DNA of 33,568 nt, taken from the IMG/VR virus record IMGVR_UViG_3300013014_000081, positions 1 to 33,568 of that record, one strand, 5' to 3'. Origin of the DNA: a virus. Made by a program: the position numbers and the translations under genes. The notes below the pieces were generated by a model. It saw only the letters and a list, made by a program, of their open reading frames with translations, was not told the DNA's origin and searched no databases. Shown in pieces: positions 6,766 through 14,347 of this stretch. How positions within the stretch are numbered: position 1 is the stretch's first letter; every line of letters starts with the position of its first letter.

Positions 6766-9065
6766 TAGGTAGATTCCACGCCAATCACCATTCCATCAGG
6801 CCCACGAACAATGCGTTTTGGCGCACTGATCGCCTGCATTACGCCGGTAATCTGCCCCAGCGTCTGACCATGCATATCAGCCAAACGGTTAATTGCTTCG
6901 CTCATGCCGTCACCCAAAGTAGCGTCAATCTCTTCGGATGCCGCCATTTGTGCGCTCATTGCGGCTTGATTAAGCCCAGCTTTTGCGCCAATTTGAGCCA
7001 CCAAGATTTTAGTTGCTGCATCCAATTCTGCTTTCCATCGCTCATATTCTTCCTTGCCAGCCATTTCACGGGCTTTGATTTGCAATTCGTTATTTTGCTT
7101 AACCGTCTCAAAATCGGCCTTCATCTGCGCTAGTTGCATCTCGGCCTGCACCTTGGCTTGATGCATTTGCATTTCAAGCTGTGCCTTGCCTTGTTCGATT
7201 TGGGCCTGCGCCTGCATCTTCATTTGCTCAGTCTGCGCTTGCGCTTGCATCCGCATTTGTTCTGCCTGCTGGTCAGCTTGCATTTGCAGCATTTCGGGCG
7301 GCGGGCCAGGCTGTTGTTGCTGTGCCATTGCCGCTTTTTGTTCCAAGGCTTTCATGGCGCGTTCGACTGCGCTTTCCAGCCCGCGACCGGCGCGGAACCG
7401 GCGCACCAAGAACAGCAGCATCTCAGATGCCATTGGCAGGGTTTCCGGCGCTTGGCTGATCATGGGGATTGCCTCACGCAAGAACAGGCCAATGGCTTGG
7501 ATGGCCTCTTGTGCGCCTTGTTTCTCTGCTTGTTCGTCAATCTGCGCCAAGCTGTCAGCCTCGACCGCAATGTGAAAGTCGCGGATGGTGCTGTTGGACA
7601 GCATCTGCACGGCGGCTTGCAGCAATTGCGGGTTTTGCCCATCGGGTGTGTCCATTACACCGGACATCTGCACAATCAACTCAGGCGGGTAAAACTTGCA
7701 GATGACTTGCGCTTTTAGTTTGAAAATGTCAGACGCAAACCGCGCCACATCGCCTTGGCTGCTACGCATCCGCAAGCTGCCAAAGTTTGCCTTAAGCTGC
7801 TGTGCGCCAAGGGTTTCTTGGGCTTTGGATGCGCCGCGCAGAATGTCCGAAATGCCCATGATTTCGTAGATGGCCTGCTTGACTTGCTCCCGTGCGGCGT
7901 ACAGTTCCCGCAAGGTCACAATGATCTGCGAGGTGTCCATCATGTCGATAGCGCCCTTTAAGCCGCCCTTTTCCGACATTGCCGCCCATGAGGTCACGGG
8001 GAACAGCTTGTTGTCCACGCCTTCGGTGAACAACCGGCCCAATTCCTTAAATTCGGCATTGAACACACCGACCGCTTTGCAGGCCTTAGTCAGCAAGTAG
8101 ATACGCTGGGTAAGGTTGTCCAGTTCCTGCGCTTGGTCTTCGTACTCAGCGTAATCCGGCACGGGGATCATTGTCCCTGTGGTGGTGGTCGCCATCAGCG
8201 GGCGCGGGCAAGGGAAGAATTCTTCCAATTCCAACGGATCGTCGCGTTCATCTAGCGCCTGTGGATAACCTTTGGCAATCCAGCAGACCTTGCCGGTGCG
8301 CTTGTTCCAAATCTCATACACCTTTGCTTTTTTGTCATAGGTGTTGCGGGCGGTCATAGGATTCTTAGCATCCATGTCCGTGTTGCTGCTGTCCAAGCCC
8401 ACGTTCTTAAAGACATCGCCAAAACGCTCAATGCCTTCGTCTTTGGTCATGTAGACGGCACGGGAAACCCACCAAACTTCGTCCCATGTGCGGGCTGGGC
8501 TATGTAAGAAGTCTGTCCAATAGACGTAATCAATGGGGCTGTGCGCCGCATCAATGCGCTCGGTTGGCTCTTCTTGGGTGTTGTAAACCTGTGCTTCGCC
8601 TGGCTCTTCCATCATGCCAGCTTCACCCATTTCGGGTTGCTCATTGACAATCACCGGCTCATATCGAATCCACACCGTGCCACGCCCAGGCAGCAATCGG
8701 TCTTGAACCGCACCACGCATGGCATGGTCAAAGTCGCCAAATTGGGTTGTTTCATATTCCATGACCCGTTCCAGCATCGTGGATGCCAGCCGACCTACAG
8801 GGTCTTGATCCATGTAGCGGCGGGAGACTTCGGGCTTGGCCTGCCTGCCGTACAGCGCAGGAAACAGCACTTGGATGTTCGACCACAAGATGTTGTAACG
8901 AACCCTGGGCATCTCTACCGCATCGCGCTCATCTCGGAAACGCTTAACAATCTTATGCCCGCGCTTTTCCCACTTCTCAAAAACCTTTTGCGCGGCCTCT
9001 ATTTGGTCGTGCCAATACGGGCCAGGGTCATTGCCCTCGTATGCACCCATTTCTTCGTAGGCCAT
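6765..9065 (-). CDS. Portal protein
   Basis: A 766-residue portal protein, the dodecameric DNA gate of the capsid vertex. Diagnostic blocks include MPRVRYNILWSNIQVLFPA and LYGRQAKPEV at 52-80, LLPGRGTVWIRYEP at 124-137 and DFLHSPARTWDEVWWVSR at 185-202, all typical of long P22-class or environmental podovirus portals. Residues 590-690 are extremely rich in Gln, Met and Ala (repeats of MQAQAQ), matching the C-terminal helical barrel found in P22-type portals. It follows the terminase genes with only a 91-codon gene between, and ends with TAATG overlapping the next start. Length and motifs make the call secure. Confidence 0.93.
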   Translation of the reverse strand: MAYEEMGAYEGNDPGPYWHDQIEAAQKVFEKWEKRGHKIVKRFRDERDAVEMPRVRYNILWSNIQVLFPALYGRQAKPEVSRRYMDQDPVGRLASTMLERVMEYETTQFGDFDHAMRGAVQDRLLPGRGTVWIRYEPVIVNEQPEMGEAGMMEEPGEAQVYNTQEEPTERIDAAHSPIDYVYWTDFLHSPARTWDEVWWVSRAVYMTKDEGIERFGDVFKNVGLDSSNTDMDAKNPMTARNTYDKKAKVYEIWNKRTGKVCWIAKGYPQALDERDDPLELEEFFPCPRPLMATTTTGTMIPVPDYAEYEDQAQELDNLTQRIYLLTKACKAVGVFNAEFKELGRLFTEGVDNKLFPVTSWAAMSEKGGLKGAIDMMDTSQIIVTLRELYAAREQVKQAIYEIMGISDILRGASKAQETLGAQQLKANFGSLRMRSSQGDVARFASDIFKLKAQVICKFYPPELIVQMSGVMDTPDGQNPQLLQAAVQMLSNSTIRDFHIAVEADSLAQIDEQAEKQGAQEAIQAIGLFLREAIPMISQAPETLPMASEMLLFLVRRFRAGRGLESAVERAMKALEQKAAMAQQQQPGPPPEMLQMQADQQAEQMRMQAQAQTEQMKMQAQAQIEQGKAQLEMQMHQAKVQAEMQLAQMKADFETVKQNNELQIKAREMAGKEEYERWKAELDAATKILVAQIGAKAGLNQAAMSAQMAASEEIDATLGDGMSEAINRLADMHGQTLGQITGVMQAISAPKRIVRGPDGMVIGVEST

Positions 9066-9340
9066 CAGTTACCCGATGCAAAGTAGAATGTCACGTCCAT
9101 TATCCCGCCCTCAGTAAAGTAAAGGCTTGACCCGATGTTTGCAGGAAACCGATGGAATCCAATGGCGGGCGTTATCGTACCGGAAACAACCGTGCCGCTT
9201 GCGCCGCCATCAGTTAACACCATAGTGCCTGCGGTGGTGCTGTTGACGTAAAAGCCAATCAGTTGGCATGGGCCGGTTGTGACCGCCCCTGTTGCCGTCA
9301 TGTTTTTGTATGCACCTACTTCTGCGACTGGCTGGCTCAT
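9065..9340 (-). CDS. Small beta-rich structural protein between terminase and portal
   Basis: A 91-residue protein overlapping TerL by 4 nt (ATGA) and ending against the portal start. It is rich in Gly, Thr, Ser and Val with short alternating strands (CQLIGFYVNSTTAGTMVLTD, SGTITPAIGFHRFPANIGSS) and a final MDVTFYFASGN strand, suggesting a small beta-sandwich. Such small proteins between terminase and portal occur in many environmental podoviruses. A virion surface or neck protein is likely; I cannot name a family. Confidence 0.7.
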   Translation of the reverse strand: MSQPVAEVGAYKNMTATGAVTTGPCQLIGFYVNSTTAGTMVLTDGGASGTVVSGTITPAIGFHRFPANIGSSLYFTEGGIMDVTFYFASGN

Positions 9341-10659
9341 ATTCGTTCTCCACGATGGTGTTGAGTGTCATATTCCCACAACTCATCCAAAGTGATGGTT
9401 TGCAGGGTCTTACCCTTGGGCGGCGTTTGATCTCTAGCCTCTTGCCTATAGGCGACTGCAAGCATTCTAAAGGCATCGGCAGGGTGTGAGCACCAATCAT
9501 GGCGGGGATTTTGTCGAAATGCTTTCTTGTCCTCGTCGTATTCCCGCTGATATTGGCGCAATGCTTCCAGCCCATCCTCACAGCTTGGGTCGAAATAGCA
9601 CTTTGGCAGCACCATCCTGACCGCTTGGATGCCGTCTTGGATGCCAATTTCAGGCACGATTGATAGCTTACTCATGCCGCCAAGGTGCGCCGCAAGCTGT
9701 TCCACGATGGATTTGCCGCCCGATGCCAGCGTCTTTGCCCGTGCGTCATGCGGTAGGTAATGCTTGGTGTACCGATAGCCCTTATCAATCACCACTTGGG
9801 CAATGTCCTCAATGCTTGCGCCGCTGACGGCGTAGTAGTCCATGACCCTAATCTCACCTCGGATCACTTGGTAGAACCAAATGGCGGTATCGTCCCGATA
9901 GCCTAAGTCCCATGCGGTATAGACCGGTGCATCAGGATCAAACGGCAATTCTCGGATGCGTCCTTCGTCCTGCGCCAAGCGCATCTCTTGCCCATAGAAA
10001 GCGCCCATAATTGCCGCATCAAAGCTGCATTCATATTCTTGGTCGTATTGGTCTTGGCTCAATTGCGCCCGTGCCGCTTCCAATTCGGAATCAGGCAGGA
10101 TTTTGCTTACAGTCGCCGGTAGCCGCAGCAGAAACCAATCCGGCGTGTTTTGGCTGACCTTGTAGATGTCGTGGAATTGGTTTTTACCCTTGGGTGTACC
10201 GCCAAAGACCGCCCAACCCAGCCGGTCAGACAGCGTAGGCCGGATTACATTGCCCCACACGCTAGGCCGGAAGTCTCCATATTCGTCAAGATAGACCCCA
10301 TTGAAGCCCATTCCACGCATGGCATCAGCATTGTCCCCGCCAAACAGCATAATCTTTGCGCCGTTGATTAGTTCCACCATCAGGTCAGATTCATTGCTTG
10401 AACTGGTGATTGGCGCGGCGTAATACTTGAGGTAGTCCCACGCCACACGCTTGGCCTGGCTGCGGAACGGGGCAATGTAAGCATATTGTGCGCTGCGGTT
10501 GCCCTCTGTGATTGCCCGCTTAATCACATCGTTGATTGCCGCCACGGTCTTACCGGCTCTTCGGTGAGCAACCAAACATGACCAGCGGGTCGTGCGGTTG
10601 TGGAACGGCATGAATGCGTCCCGAGGGCTGTACGGCAGGATTATTTCCCGTTTGCCCAT
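9337..10659 (-). CDS. terL: Terminase large subunit (ATPase/nuclease)
   Basis: A 440-residue packaging motor. The ATPase domain has Walker A AHRRAGKT at 31-38, Walker B GVYLDEYGDF at 121-130 with the catalytic DE pair, and the coupling motif FGGTPKGKN at 152-160. The RNase H-like nuclease has acidic residues in AWDLGYRDDTA (D251), LPHDARAKT (D305) and SHPADAFRML (D395). It cuts and pumps phage DNA through the portal. Length and motif order are standard for Terminase_6/GpA-like phage enzymes. Its start overlaps the small-subunit stop by 19 nt, and its stop overlaps the next ATG (ATGA). Confidence 0.95.
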   Translation of the reverse strand: MGKREIILPYSPRDAFMPFHNRTTRWSCLVAHRRAGKTVAAINDVIKRAITEGNRSAQYAYIAPFRSQAKRVAWDYLKYYAAPITSSSNESDLMVELINGAKIMLFGGDNADAMRGMGFNGVYLDEYGDFRPSVWGNVIRPTLSDRLGWAVFGGTPKGKNQFHDIYKVSQNTPDWFLLRLPATVSKILPDSELEAARAQLSQDQYDQEYECSFDAAIMGAFYGQEMRLAQDEGRIRELPFDPDAPVYTAWDLGYRDDTAIWFYQVIRGEIRVMDYYAVSGASIEDIAQVVIDKGYRYTKHYLPHDARAKTLASGGKSIVEQLAAHLGGMSKLSIVPEIGIQDGIQAVRMVLPKCYFDPSCEDGLEALRQYQREYDEDKKAFRQNPRHDWCSHPADAFRMLAVAYRQEARDQTPPKGKTLQTITLDELWEYDTQHHRGERI

Positions 10660-10958
10660 GTCACTACCATTTCCACCGGCCCTTGGTCAGCGCCTGTGAC
10701 CTCAGTCCTTGCCAGCTTGGGCACATGGTACTCAACCACCGATTGAAACAGTTCAAACGCCTTTGCCGGATTGGGCTTGATGTCATAGTCAGGATCGCCG
10801 TAGGCGACCTTATCGAGCCAATCGGTCAATCTATGGGCATTGTCATTGACGAACAGCGCAATCGCCTCACGCGCCTCTTGCGTTAGCTTGTTGGGCGTTC
10901 CTGCACTGCGACCACCATACTTTGGTCTAGTTTTATTTACTTTAGATTCAGCCATCAT
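10641..10958 (-). CDS. terS: Putative terminase small subunit
   Basis: A 105-residue protein just upstream of, and overlapping, TerL. The N-terminus is basic (SKVNKTRPKYGGRSAGTPNK), a pattern of DUF5681-type small terminases and related DNA-binding phage proteins. A helical part follows (TQEAREAIALFVNDNAHR, PAKAFELFQSVVEYHVPK). It would recognise the packaging start and recruit TerL. ATGs at 10958 and 10955 are adjacent; no strong ribosome site separates them. No cos-like or pac-like repeat is obvious nearby. The call rests mainly on position and the basic Gly-rich start. Confidence 0.78.
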   Translation of the reverse strand: MMAESKVNKTRPKYGGRSAGTPNKLTQEAREAIALFVNDNAHRLTDWLDKVAYGDPDYDIKPNPAKAFELFQSVVEYHVPKLARTEVTGADQGPVEMVVTWANGK

Positions 10959-10982
10959 ATAAAAACCATTCTTTATGACTTT

Positions 10983-11660
10983 TTAATCGTTTGAGTCTTT
11001 CATGTTGATTAACCCATTGAGCATTCGGCTCTTGGTGTTCATCCACGGTTTACTGTAATCACAATTTGCGTAATGGTCAAATTCGGGAATGCCTAGCGTG
11101 TAGTGGGCAATTTTTGTTCGCAAATGATCGTGTTCACCTACCAGCACGTTCCATTCCCTTGGCAATTCGCCAATGAGTGAGTCGGGCAGCCATTGGAATC
11201 GGTGCAGTTCCTCGCCTGTGGATTCCTCAATGAATTCGGGTGTCAGCACCTTGTTGCGGCTATGTTCACAGTTCCACAGCACCACGCTTGACCAGTTTTT
11301 CCTTGGATAGTCGCCATTACGGGCTTCCATCGGTGTGCCAATGTACTTCCTTGGGTGCTTGGTCTGATAGTCATGCTTAACCACCTGGACGGCATAGCGC
11401 GGGTCAAACAGGCTTTCTAGGTCTTCAATGTCTGCCAACATGAGCATATCTGAGCCATCCAAAAAGATAGCCTTGCCTTGGTATCCGCACAAAAATGGTA
11501 CTAAAAACCGTTGGTAAGTGAATGCGTTTGTGCCGTCTCGCTGCTTGCCCGACAAGGGCGTGATGCTGACTAGCCCCTTGGTACGCTCTATGACCGATTG
11601 GCAGAATACATGGTAGCCCACGGCTTCCCGAGGGTCGTATCCTGCAAATATGCGAATCAT
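10983..11660 (-). CDS. GT-A type glycosyltransferase (GT8-like)
   Basis: A 225-residue enzyme beginning with the strand MIRIFAGYDPREAVGYHVF. The metal- and nucleotide-sugar-binding DxxD-type motif is in IFLDGSDMLM (D68, D71), followed by the acceptor-side blocks RKNWSSVVLWNC and a late H/G motif (IAHYTLGIPEF). This resembles GT8-family and other phage nucleotide-sugar transferases. It overlaps DUF5856 by 4 nt and precedes the terminase genes by 24 nt, so it belongs to the late transcript behind the structured leader. The acceptor is unknown; together with the DUF115/GT module it suggests the phage glycosylates virion proteins or host glycans. Confidence 0.8.
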   Translation of the reverse strand: MIRIFAGYDPREAVGYHVFCQSVIERTKGLVSITPLSGKQRDGTNAFTYQRFLVPFLCGYQGKAIFLDGSDMLMLADIEDLESLFDPRYAVQVVKHDYQTKHPRKYIGTPMEARNGDYPRKNWSSVVLWNCEHSRNKVLTPEFIEESTGEELHRFQWLPDSLIGELPREWNVLVGEHDHLRTKIAHYTLGIPEFDHYANCDYSKPWMNTKSRMLNGLINMKDSND

Positions 11661-12013
11661 TTCAGTGTCAGTTTGTAAATAGTAGAGTCCACCAACGCGG
11701 CGATTTCGTCCACGATGTTTTGCAATTGGCTGTCATCCGGCAGGGCCACGCGATTCTTCTCAATAAACGCCTTCATGCTTGCCATGTACTTCTGCGGGTC
11801 TTTGGCGTTATGGAAGTTCTCGGGGTAATCCTTGATTTTTTCATAACCGCCGTTGTATGCTTCGGCAAACTGGTCGGTCAATTCAATAATTTCGGTGTAG
11901 TACGCGCCCAATGCCATATGCACCGCAAAACTGTCGGTTGCCAAATGCATGAAATGGGTGACCGTGCCGCTGTGCAGCATGGTCGAAATGAAATCCGCAA
12001 CATTCTTTTTCAT
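11657..12013 (-). CDS. DUF5856 ferritin/Dps-like protein
   Basis: A 118-residue all-helical protein matching the DUF5856 pattern known from cyanophages: FISTMLHSGTVTHFMHLATD, then a second helix HMALGAYYTEIIELTDQFAE with the YYTEIIEL and D/E pairs typical of Dps-like metal-binding bundles, then AYNGGYEKIKDYPEN. Family function is unproven; a metal-binding or oxidative role is inferred from the ferritin-like fold. It is the first gene after the 250-base structured leader and has a good ribosome site (AAAGGA, 6 nt from ATG). It overlaps the downstream glycosyltransferase start (ATGA). Confidence 0.75.
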   Translation of the reverse strand: MKKNVADFISTMLHSGTVTHFMHLATDSFAVHMALGAYYTEIIELTDQFAEAYNGGYEKIKDYPENFHNAKDPQKYMASMKAFIEKNRVALPDDSQLQNIVDEIAALVDSTIYKLTLK

Positions 12014-12130
12014 GGCAATCCTTTAAGGTTGTTGGTGGCCTGTACCCATCTCAGGCTTGTCCTAGGACCGGTCGTTTGTGTCATTGAGAATTTCTCAGGA
12101 GATTGGACGTTCACTGCTCAACTTACGACA

Positions 12131-12250
12131 TCAAAACGCAATAGGCCTCCGACTTGGTTGTCTGATATCACCAACACGGCTGGGGACTGCGGGAATTTCA
12201 CCTTTCCCACGGGATGCATCAGAACCAAACTCTGCCGTTGCAATCCCCAT
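12131..12250 (-). promoter_or_regulatory. Structured leader RNA, cobalamin-riboswitch-like
   Basis: The gap 12014-12263 is the longest non-coding stretch in the genome. On the minus strand it carries, in order, the boxes of the cobalamin riboswitch core: GGGAA (12204-12208), GGTGAAATTCCC (12191-12202), GTCCCC (12182-12187) and AAGTCGGAGGCCT (12143-12155, compare the B12-box type AAGTCAGGAGACCT). A long-range stem encloses them: TTGGTTCTGAT (12218-12228) pairs with ATCAG and AACCAA (12154-12166) with a 2-nt bulge. GGGAA/TTCCC can form the inner hairpin. The compact size suits the short AdoCbl-variant class. Downstream, 12014-12130 holds inverted repeats at 12059-12068 and 12085-12097 that may be the expression platform. 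It would control DUF5856 and the late operon. An antiterminator RNA is an alternative reading. Confidence 0.65.
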
Positions 12251-12263
12251 GCGTGTTGACACC

Positions 12264-12581
12264 TTAATTGTAAGGCAATGGAACGTCTTTAGGCCATTGT
12301 CCGGCGCTTGTCAATGCGTTTACCGTTCTTTGGTGCGCCTGATTCCATAGCTGCTGGCGCTCATTCTTGTCCAAATTTGCGCCTTGGTCAATCTCAAAAT
12401 GGCAATGTAAGCACAACGCAGCCACCAAATTATCGTCTGCTTTGATGCCCCGACCCTTGCCGCCGCCCCAATTTGTGTGTGCGGCTTGCACCATTTGGCC
12501 CGATCCGCAGCATTGGCAGTCAAGGCTTGCCACTAATTTCAGCAGTTTTTTGCTTCTGACGTACTCGTGTTTTTTCAGCAA
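12264..12581 (-). CDS. HNH-type nuclease (Ref/YbcO-like)
   Basis: A 105-residue protein with two zinc-binding cysteine pairs (CQCCG and CLHCHFEID) framing an AAHTNWGGGKGRGIKADD block. This is the arrangement of phage recombination-associated HNH nucleases such as P1 Ref or YbcO/DUF1364. An in-frame stop directly precedes the TTG at 12581, and GGAG lies 7 bases upstream of it, so the TTG is the start. It overlaps the preceding zinc-ribbon gene by 62 nt. It sits at the end of the replication-recombination chain with NinB and VRR-NUC, supporting a role in DNA processing. Confidence 0.78.
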   Translation of the reverse strand: MLKKHEYVRSKKLLKLVASLDCQCCGSGQMVQAAHTNWGGGKGRGIKADDNLVAALCLHCHFEIDQGANLDKNERQQLWNQAHQRTVNALTSAGQWPKDVPLPYN

Positions 12582-12708
12582 TTACAGTCTCCAAGGTGGT
12601 GAATCGATGCATATTGGCGCACTCTATCCGGCGGCGGCGGCTGTTGCCAGCTTCCAATCGCGTCTCTTTTACGATTGTCCACGTCCCGCACTCAGGGCAT
12701 TTAATCAT
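12520..12708 (-). CDS. Small zinc-ribbon protein
   Basis: A 62-residue protein starting MIKCPECGTWT, with a first zinc knuckle CPEC, a basic segment NSRRRRIEC, and a single later Cys with a nearby His (CANMHRF). The pattern resembles the N-terminal zinc ribbon of NrdR or Ogr/Delta-type proteins; such stand-alone ribbons in phages are usually regulators or nucleic-acid-binding accessories. The ATG at 12708 overlaps the NinB stop by 8 nt; a TTG two codons upstream is less likely. The exact function is unknown. Confidence 0.72.
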   Translation of the reverse strand: MIKCPECGTWTIVKETRLEAGNSRRRRIECANMHRFTTLETVIAEKTRVRQKQKTAEISGKP

Positions 12709-12982
12709 CGACAAAAGCGCGAAATTTCACGCCCTGTTGTGTGCCAAAGGCTGTGGATAACTCTATCAGTTCGGTCATTTCCGGCACGGTCATCTTGCTG
12801 GTACGCGCACCAATTACGACAAAGCCGCCTTCAATGCCAGGCACTACCTTTTGTTTTTTCAGCGCGGCGGTCAAAACATCTTTCCATTCATCTTTTGTCA
12901 GCTTAACACCGTACCACGTTACTTGTTGGGCAATGTCTTCAAGATTTGCCCACATCATGCGGTTTTGGTTAAGGCTTCTCAT
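12701..12982 (-). CDS. ninB: NinB-like recombination protein
   Basis: A 93-residue protein matching the NinB/Orf family: the opening RSLNQNRMMWANLEDIAQQV, then WYGVKLTKDEWKDVLTAALK, GFVVIGARTSKMTVPEM and the C-terminal ELSTAFGTQQGVKFRAF. Lambda Orf binds ssDNA and SSB and acts as a recombination mediator in place of RecFOR. The gene overlaps its neighbours in the replication-recombination chain. The length is shorter than lambda NinB but typical for phage relatives. Confidence 0.88.
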   Translation of the reverse strand: MRSLNQNRMMWANLEDIAQQVTWYGVKLTKDEWKDVLTAALKKQKVVPGIEGGFVVIGARTSKMTVPEMTELIELSTAFGTQQGVKFRAFVDD

Positions 12983-13719
12983 TTGTAGTCTTGTTCAGCC
13001 ATGTGGCAAAAAATTGAACACTCTATGTTTTGTTCTGTAGGGTAATCACCGGCATCAAGCGGCAATTTGTCTAAGTAAACCCGTTCTCCCTTTGATTTGG
13101 TAATGCTTGCGCCGATGTTGCGCTCCAGCTTTGCCATACGGTCAAAATGCTCGGGAAAATCCACGCGAATCTTGTTCCAATAGCCAGCACCGCCTTTCAC
13201 ACAACCAATACAGTTGTTGTTGTGATAACCCAAGCGGTACATCTTGGGAAGTTCAATGTTGGCGTTCTCCAGCATTGCCAAGCAATCTTCTTTTGACAGA
13301 CCTTTGTCGATTAATGGTGTCCAAATGTCCACATCATTGTTGGCATCAATAAATCGATCTAAACGGTGCTGCTCTTCTGCCGTGTAACCAAAAACTTGTC
13401 TATCAGTTGGTTGCTCAAACTTTAAGCGCACTTCTTTTTTTAAGAATTTGGTACATGGTGCGCCAGCAATCCCGACAATGTAGCGGTTTTTTTCAAATAC
13501 GTTGTAAATGCTGCCACCATATTTTTCATTACGCAAAATTTGTATTTTTTGCCCAAACCATTCTTCGCAATCAGTTAAAAACCGCCGATTGTCGGGGTGT
13601 TCTTCTGCAACTTCGGTGTAAGCAATCACCAAAGGCAATTTGCCATTGTTTTCAGCAATAGCCAATTTTGTAGCAACCGCGCTTGCCGCACCACAGCTAA
13701 ACCAACAAACAATTCTCAT
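12979..13719 (-). CDS. PAPS-reductase-like PP-loop ATPase
   Basis: A 246-residue protein of the phosphoadenosine phosphosulfate reductase fold. It begins MRIVCWFSCGAASAVATK, where SCGAASA replaces the SGGKDS-type PP-loop, followed by YTEVAEEHPDNRRFL and a metal-cysteine region NNCIGCVKGGAGYW. Such phage proteins are widespread and their substrate is unknown; relatives take part in sulfur transfer to nucleic acids (DndC) or assimilatory sulfate reduction. The PP-loop is degenerate, so it may not reduce PAPS. It overlaps the VRR-NUC gene (ATGA), so nucleic-acid modification is a reasonable but unproven reading. Confidence 0.82.
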   Translation of the reverse strand: MRIVCWFSCGAASAVATKLAIAENNGKLPLVIAYTEVAEEHPDNRRFLTDCEEWFGQKIQILRNEKYGGSIYNVFEKNRYIVGIAGAPCTKFLKKEVRLKFEQPTDRQVFGYTAEEQHRLDRFIDANNDVDIWTPLIDKGLSKEDCLAMLENANIELPKMYRLGYHNNNCIGCVKGGAGYWNKIRVDFPEHFDRMAKLERNIGASITKSKGERVYLDKLPLDAGDYPTEQNIECSIFCHMAEQDYK

Positions 13720-13982
13720 TTCACGCCCCTAATCATGTCTAAAGCCGCTTGTGGGCAGTCAACCCTGCACAACGTACCACCGGCCCAATTTTGGAAAAAG
13801 TCGGCTTGCAAGCCCGTTAAACGCTTTTTAGAGGTGGTCTTGATCTCCATCAAGAATGTCCAGTTTTTATAGCCCACCAGCAAATCAACCGGCAAGCCAA
13901 TAATCCACACATAGCATCCAGCATCCCGCAGCGCGGCAACAATGGCCTGCTGGTTTGCGTCAACCCTTGCGGCGTGTCTCAT
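13716..13982 (-). CDS. VRR-NUC nuclease
   Basis: An 88-residue minimal VRR-NUC domain of the PD-(D/E)XK fold. Catalytic residues are visible in LPVDLLVGY (Asp), FLMEIKTTSKK (Glu and Lys of the EXK motif) and the later Gln in LTGLQADFF. Stand-alone phage VRR-NUC proteins cleave branched DNA such as Holliday junctions. It overlaps both neighbours by 4 nt and lies among replication and recombination genes, consistent with resolving recombination intermediates before packaging. Confidence 0.85.
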   Translation of the reverse strand: MRHAARVDANQQAIVAALRDAGCYVWIIGLPVDLLVGYKNWTFLMEIKTTSKKRLTGLQADFFQNWAGGTLCRVDCPQAALDMIRGVK

Positions 13983-14347
13983 GCTTTTTCTTTCACCTTT
14001 GCAATCAATTCGGCAATCCTGGCCTTGTTCTTTGCCCGTTGCTCTGCGGTCAGTTCGTTGCCCAATCGCAAGACCGGCGGCTCAACATAGCTGCGGCGCA
14101 GCAAATTGATCCATTGCGGCAGCGTAGGCGGGTCTTCCGGCAAGTTCTCTAGCGCCCGCTTGATCGTTGCCGCGCTAAACCCCGCCATCTTGTCAGCCCA
14201 ATGATTCATCGCATTCATCACACCGGCATCTGACCCGTCCGGCAACGTCTGTCCGGTCTTCCACATATTCATAAATCGAGTCCCGTAATGGCCTTGCAGG
14301 GCCGCAAACAGCCGCTGAATCCAGCCGTCAGGTAATTTTGAGGACAT
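13979..14347 (-). CDS. Replisome-loader-like protein (lambda P type)
   Basis: A 122-residue helical protein directly after the DUF1376 initiator gene, the position of lambda P after O. It has WIQRLFAALQGHYGTRF, an ANHW-like segment (MNHWADKMAGFSAATIKRAL) and the block DPPTLPQWINLLRRSY, which resembles the PPxLPEF block of lambda P-like helicase loaders. The C-terminus is basic and helical. The start at 14347 has AAGGAA upstream and overlaps the DUF1376 stop by 20 nt. It would bring the host DnaB helicase to the origin. The call is by motif and position, not by length. Confidence 0.7.
   Translation of the reverse strand: MSSKLPDGWIQRLFAALQGHYGTRFMNMWKTGQTLPDGSDAGVMNAMNHWADKMAGFSAATIKRALENLPEDPPTLPQWINLLRRSYVEPPVLRLGNELTAEQRAKNKARIAELIAKVKEKA

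Noticed and set aside
12131-12250. A 39-codon open frame (ATG at 12250) within the leader on the minus strand
   Set aside because: It has no clear ribosome site, no family resemblance, and it coincides exactly with the structured RNA boxes and stem, which explain the sequence better.
12255-12290. A possible promoter for the leader (TACAAT at 12267-12272, minus strand)
   Set aside because: The -10 is good and would start transcription just before the structured RNA, but no acceptable -35 lies at the right distance. An activator-dependent promoter remains possible but is not claimed.
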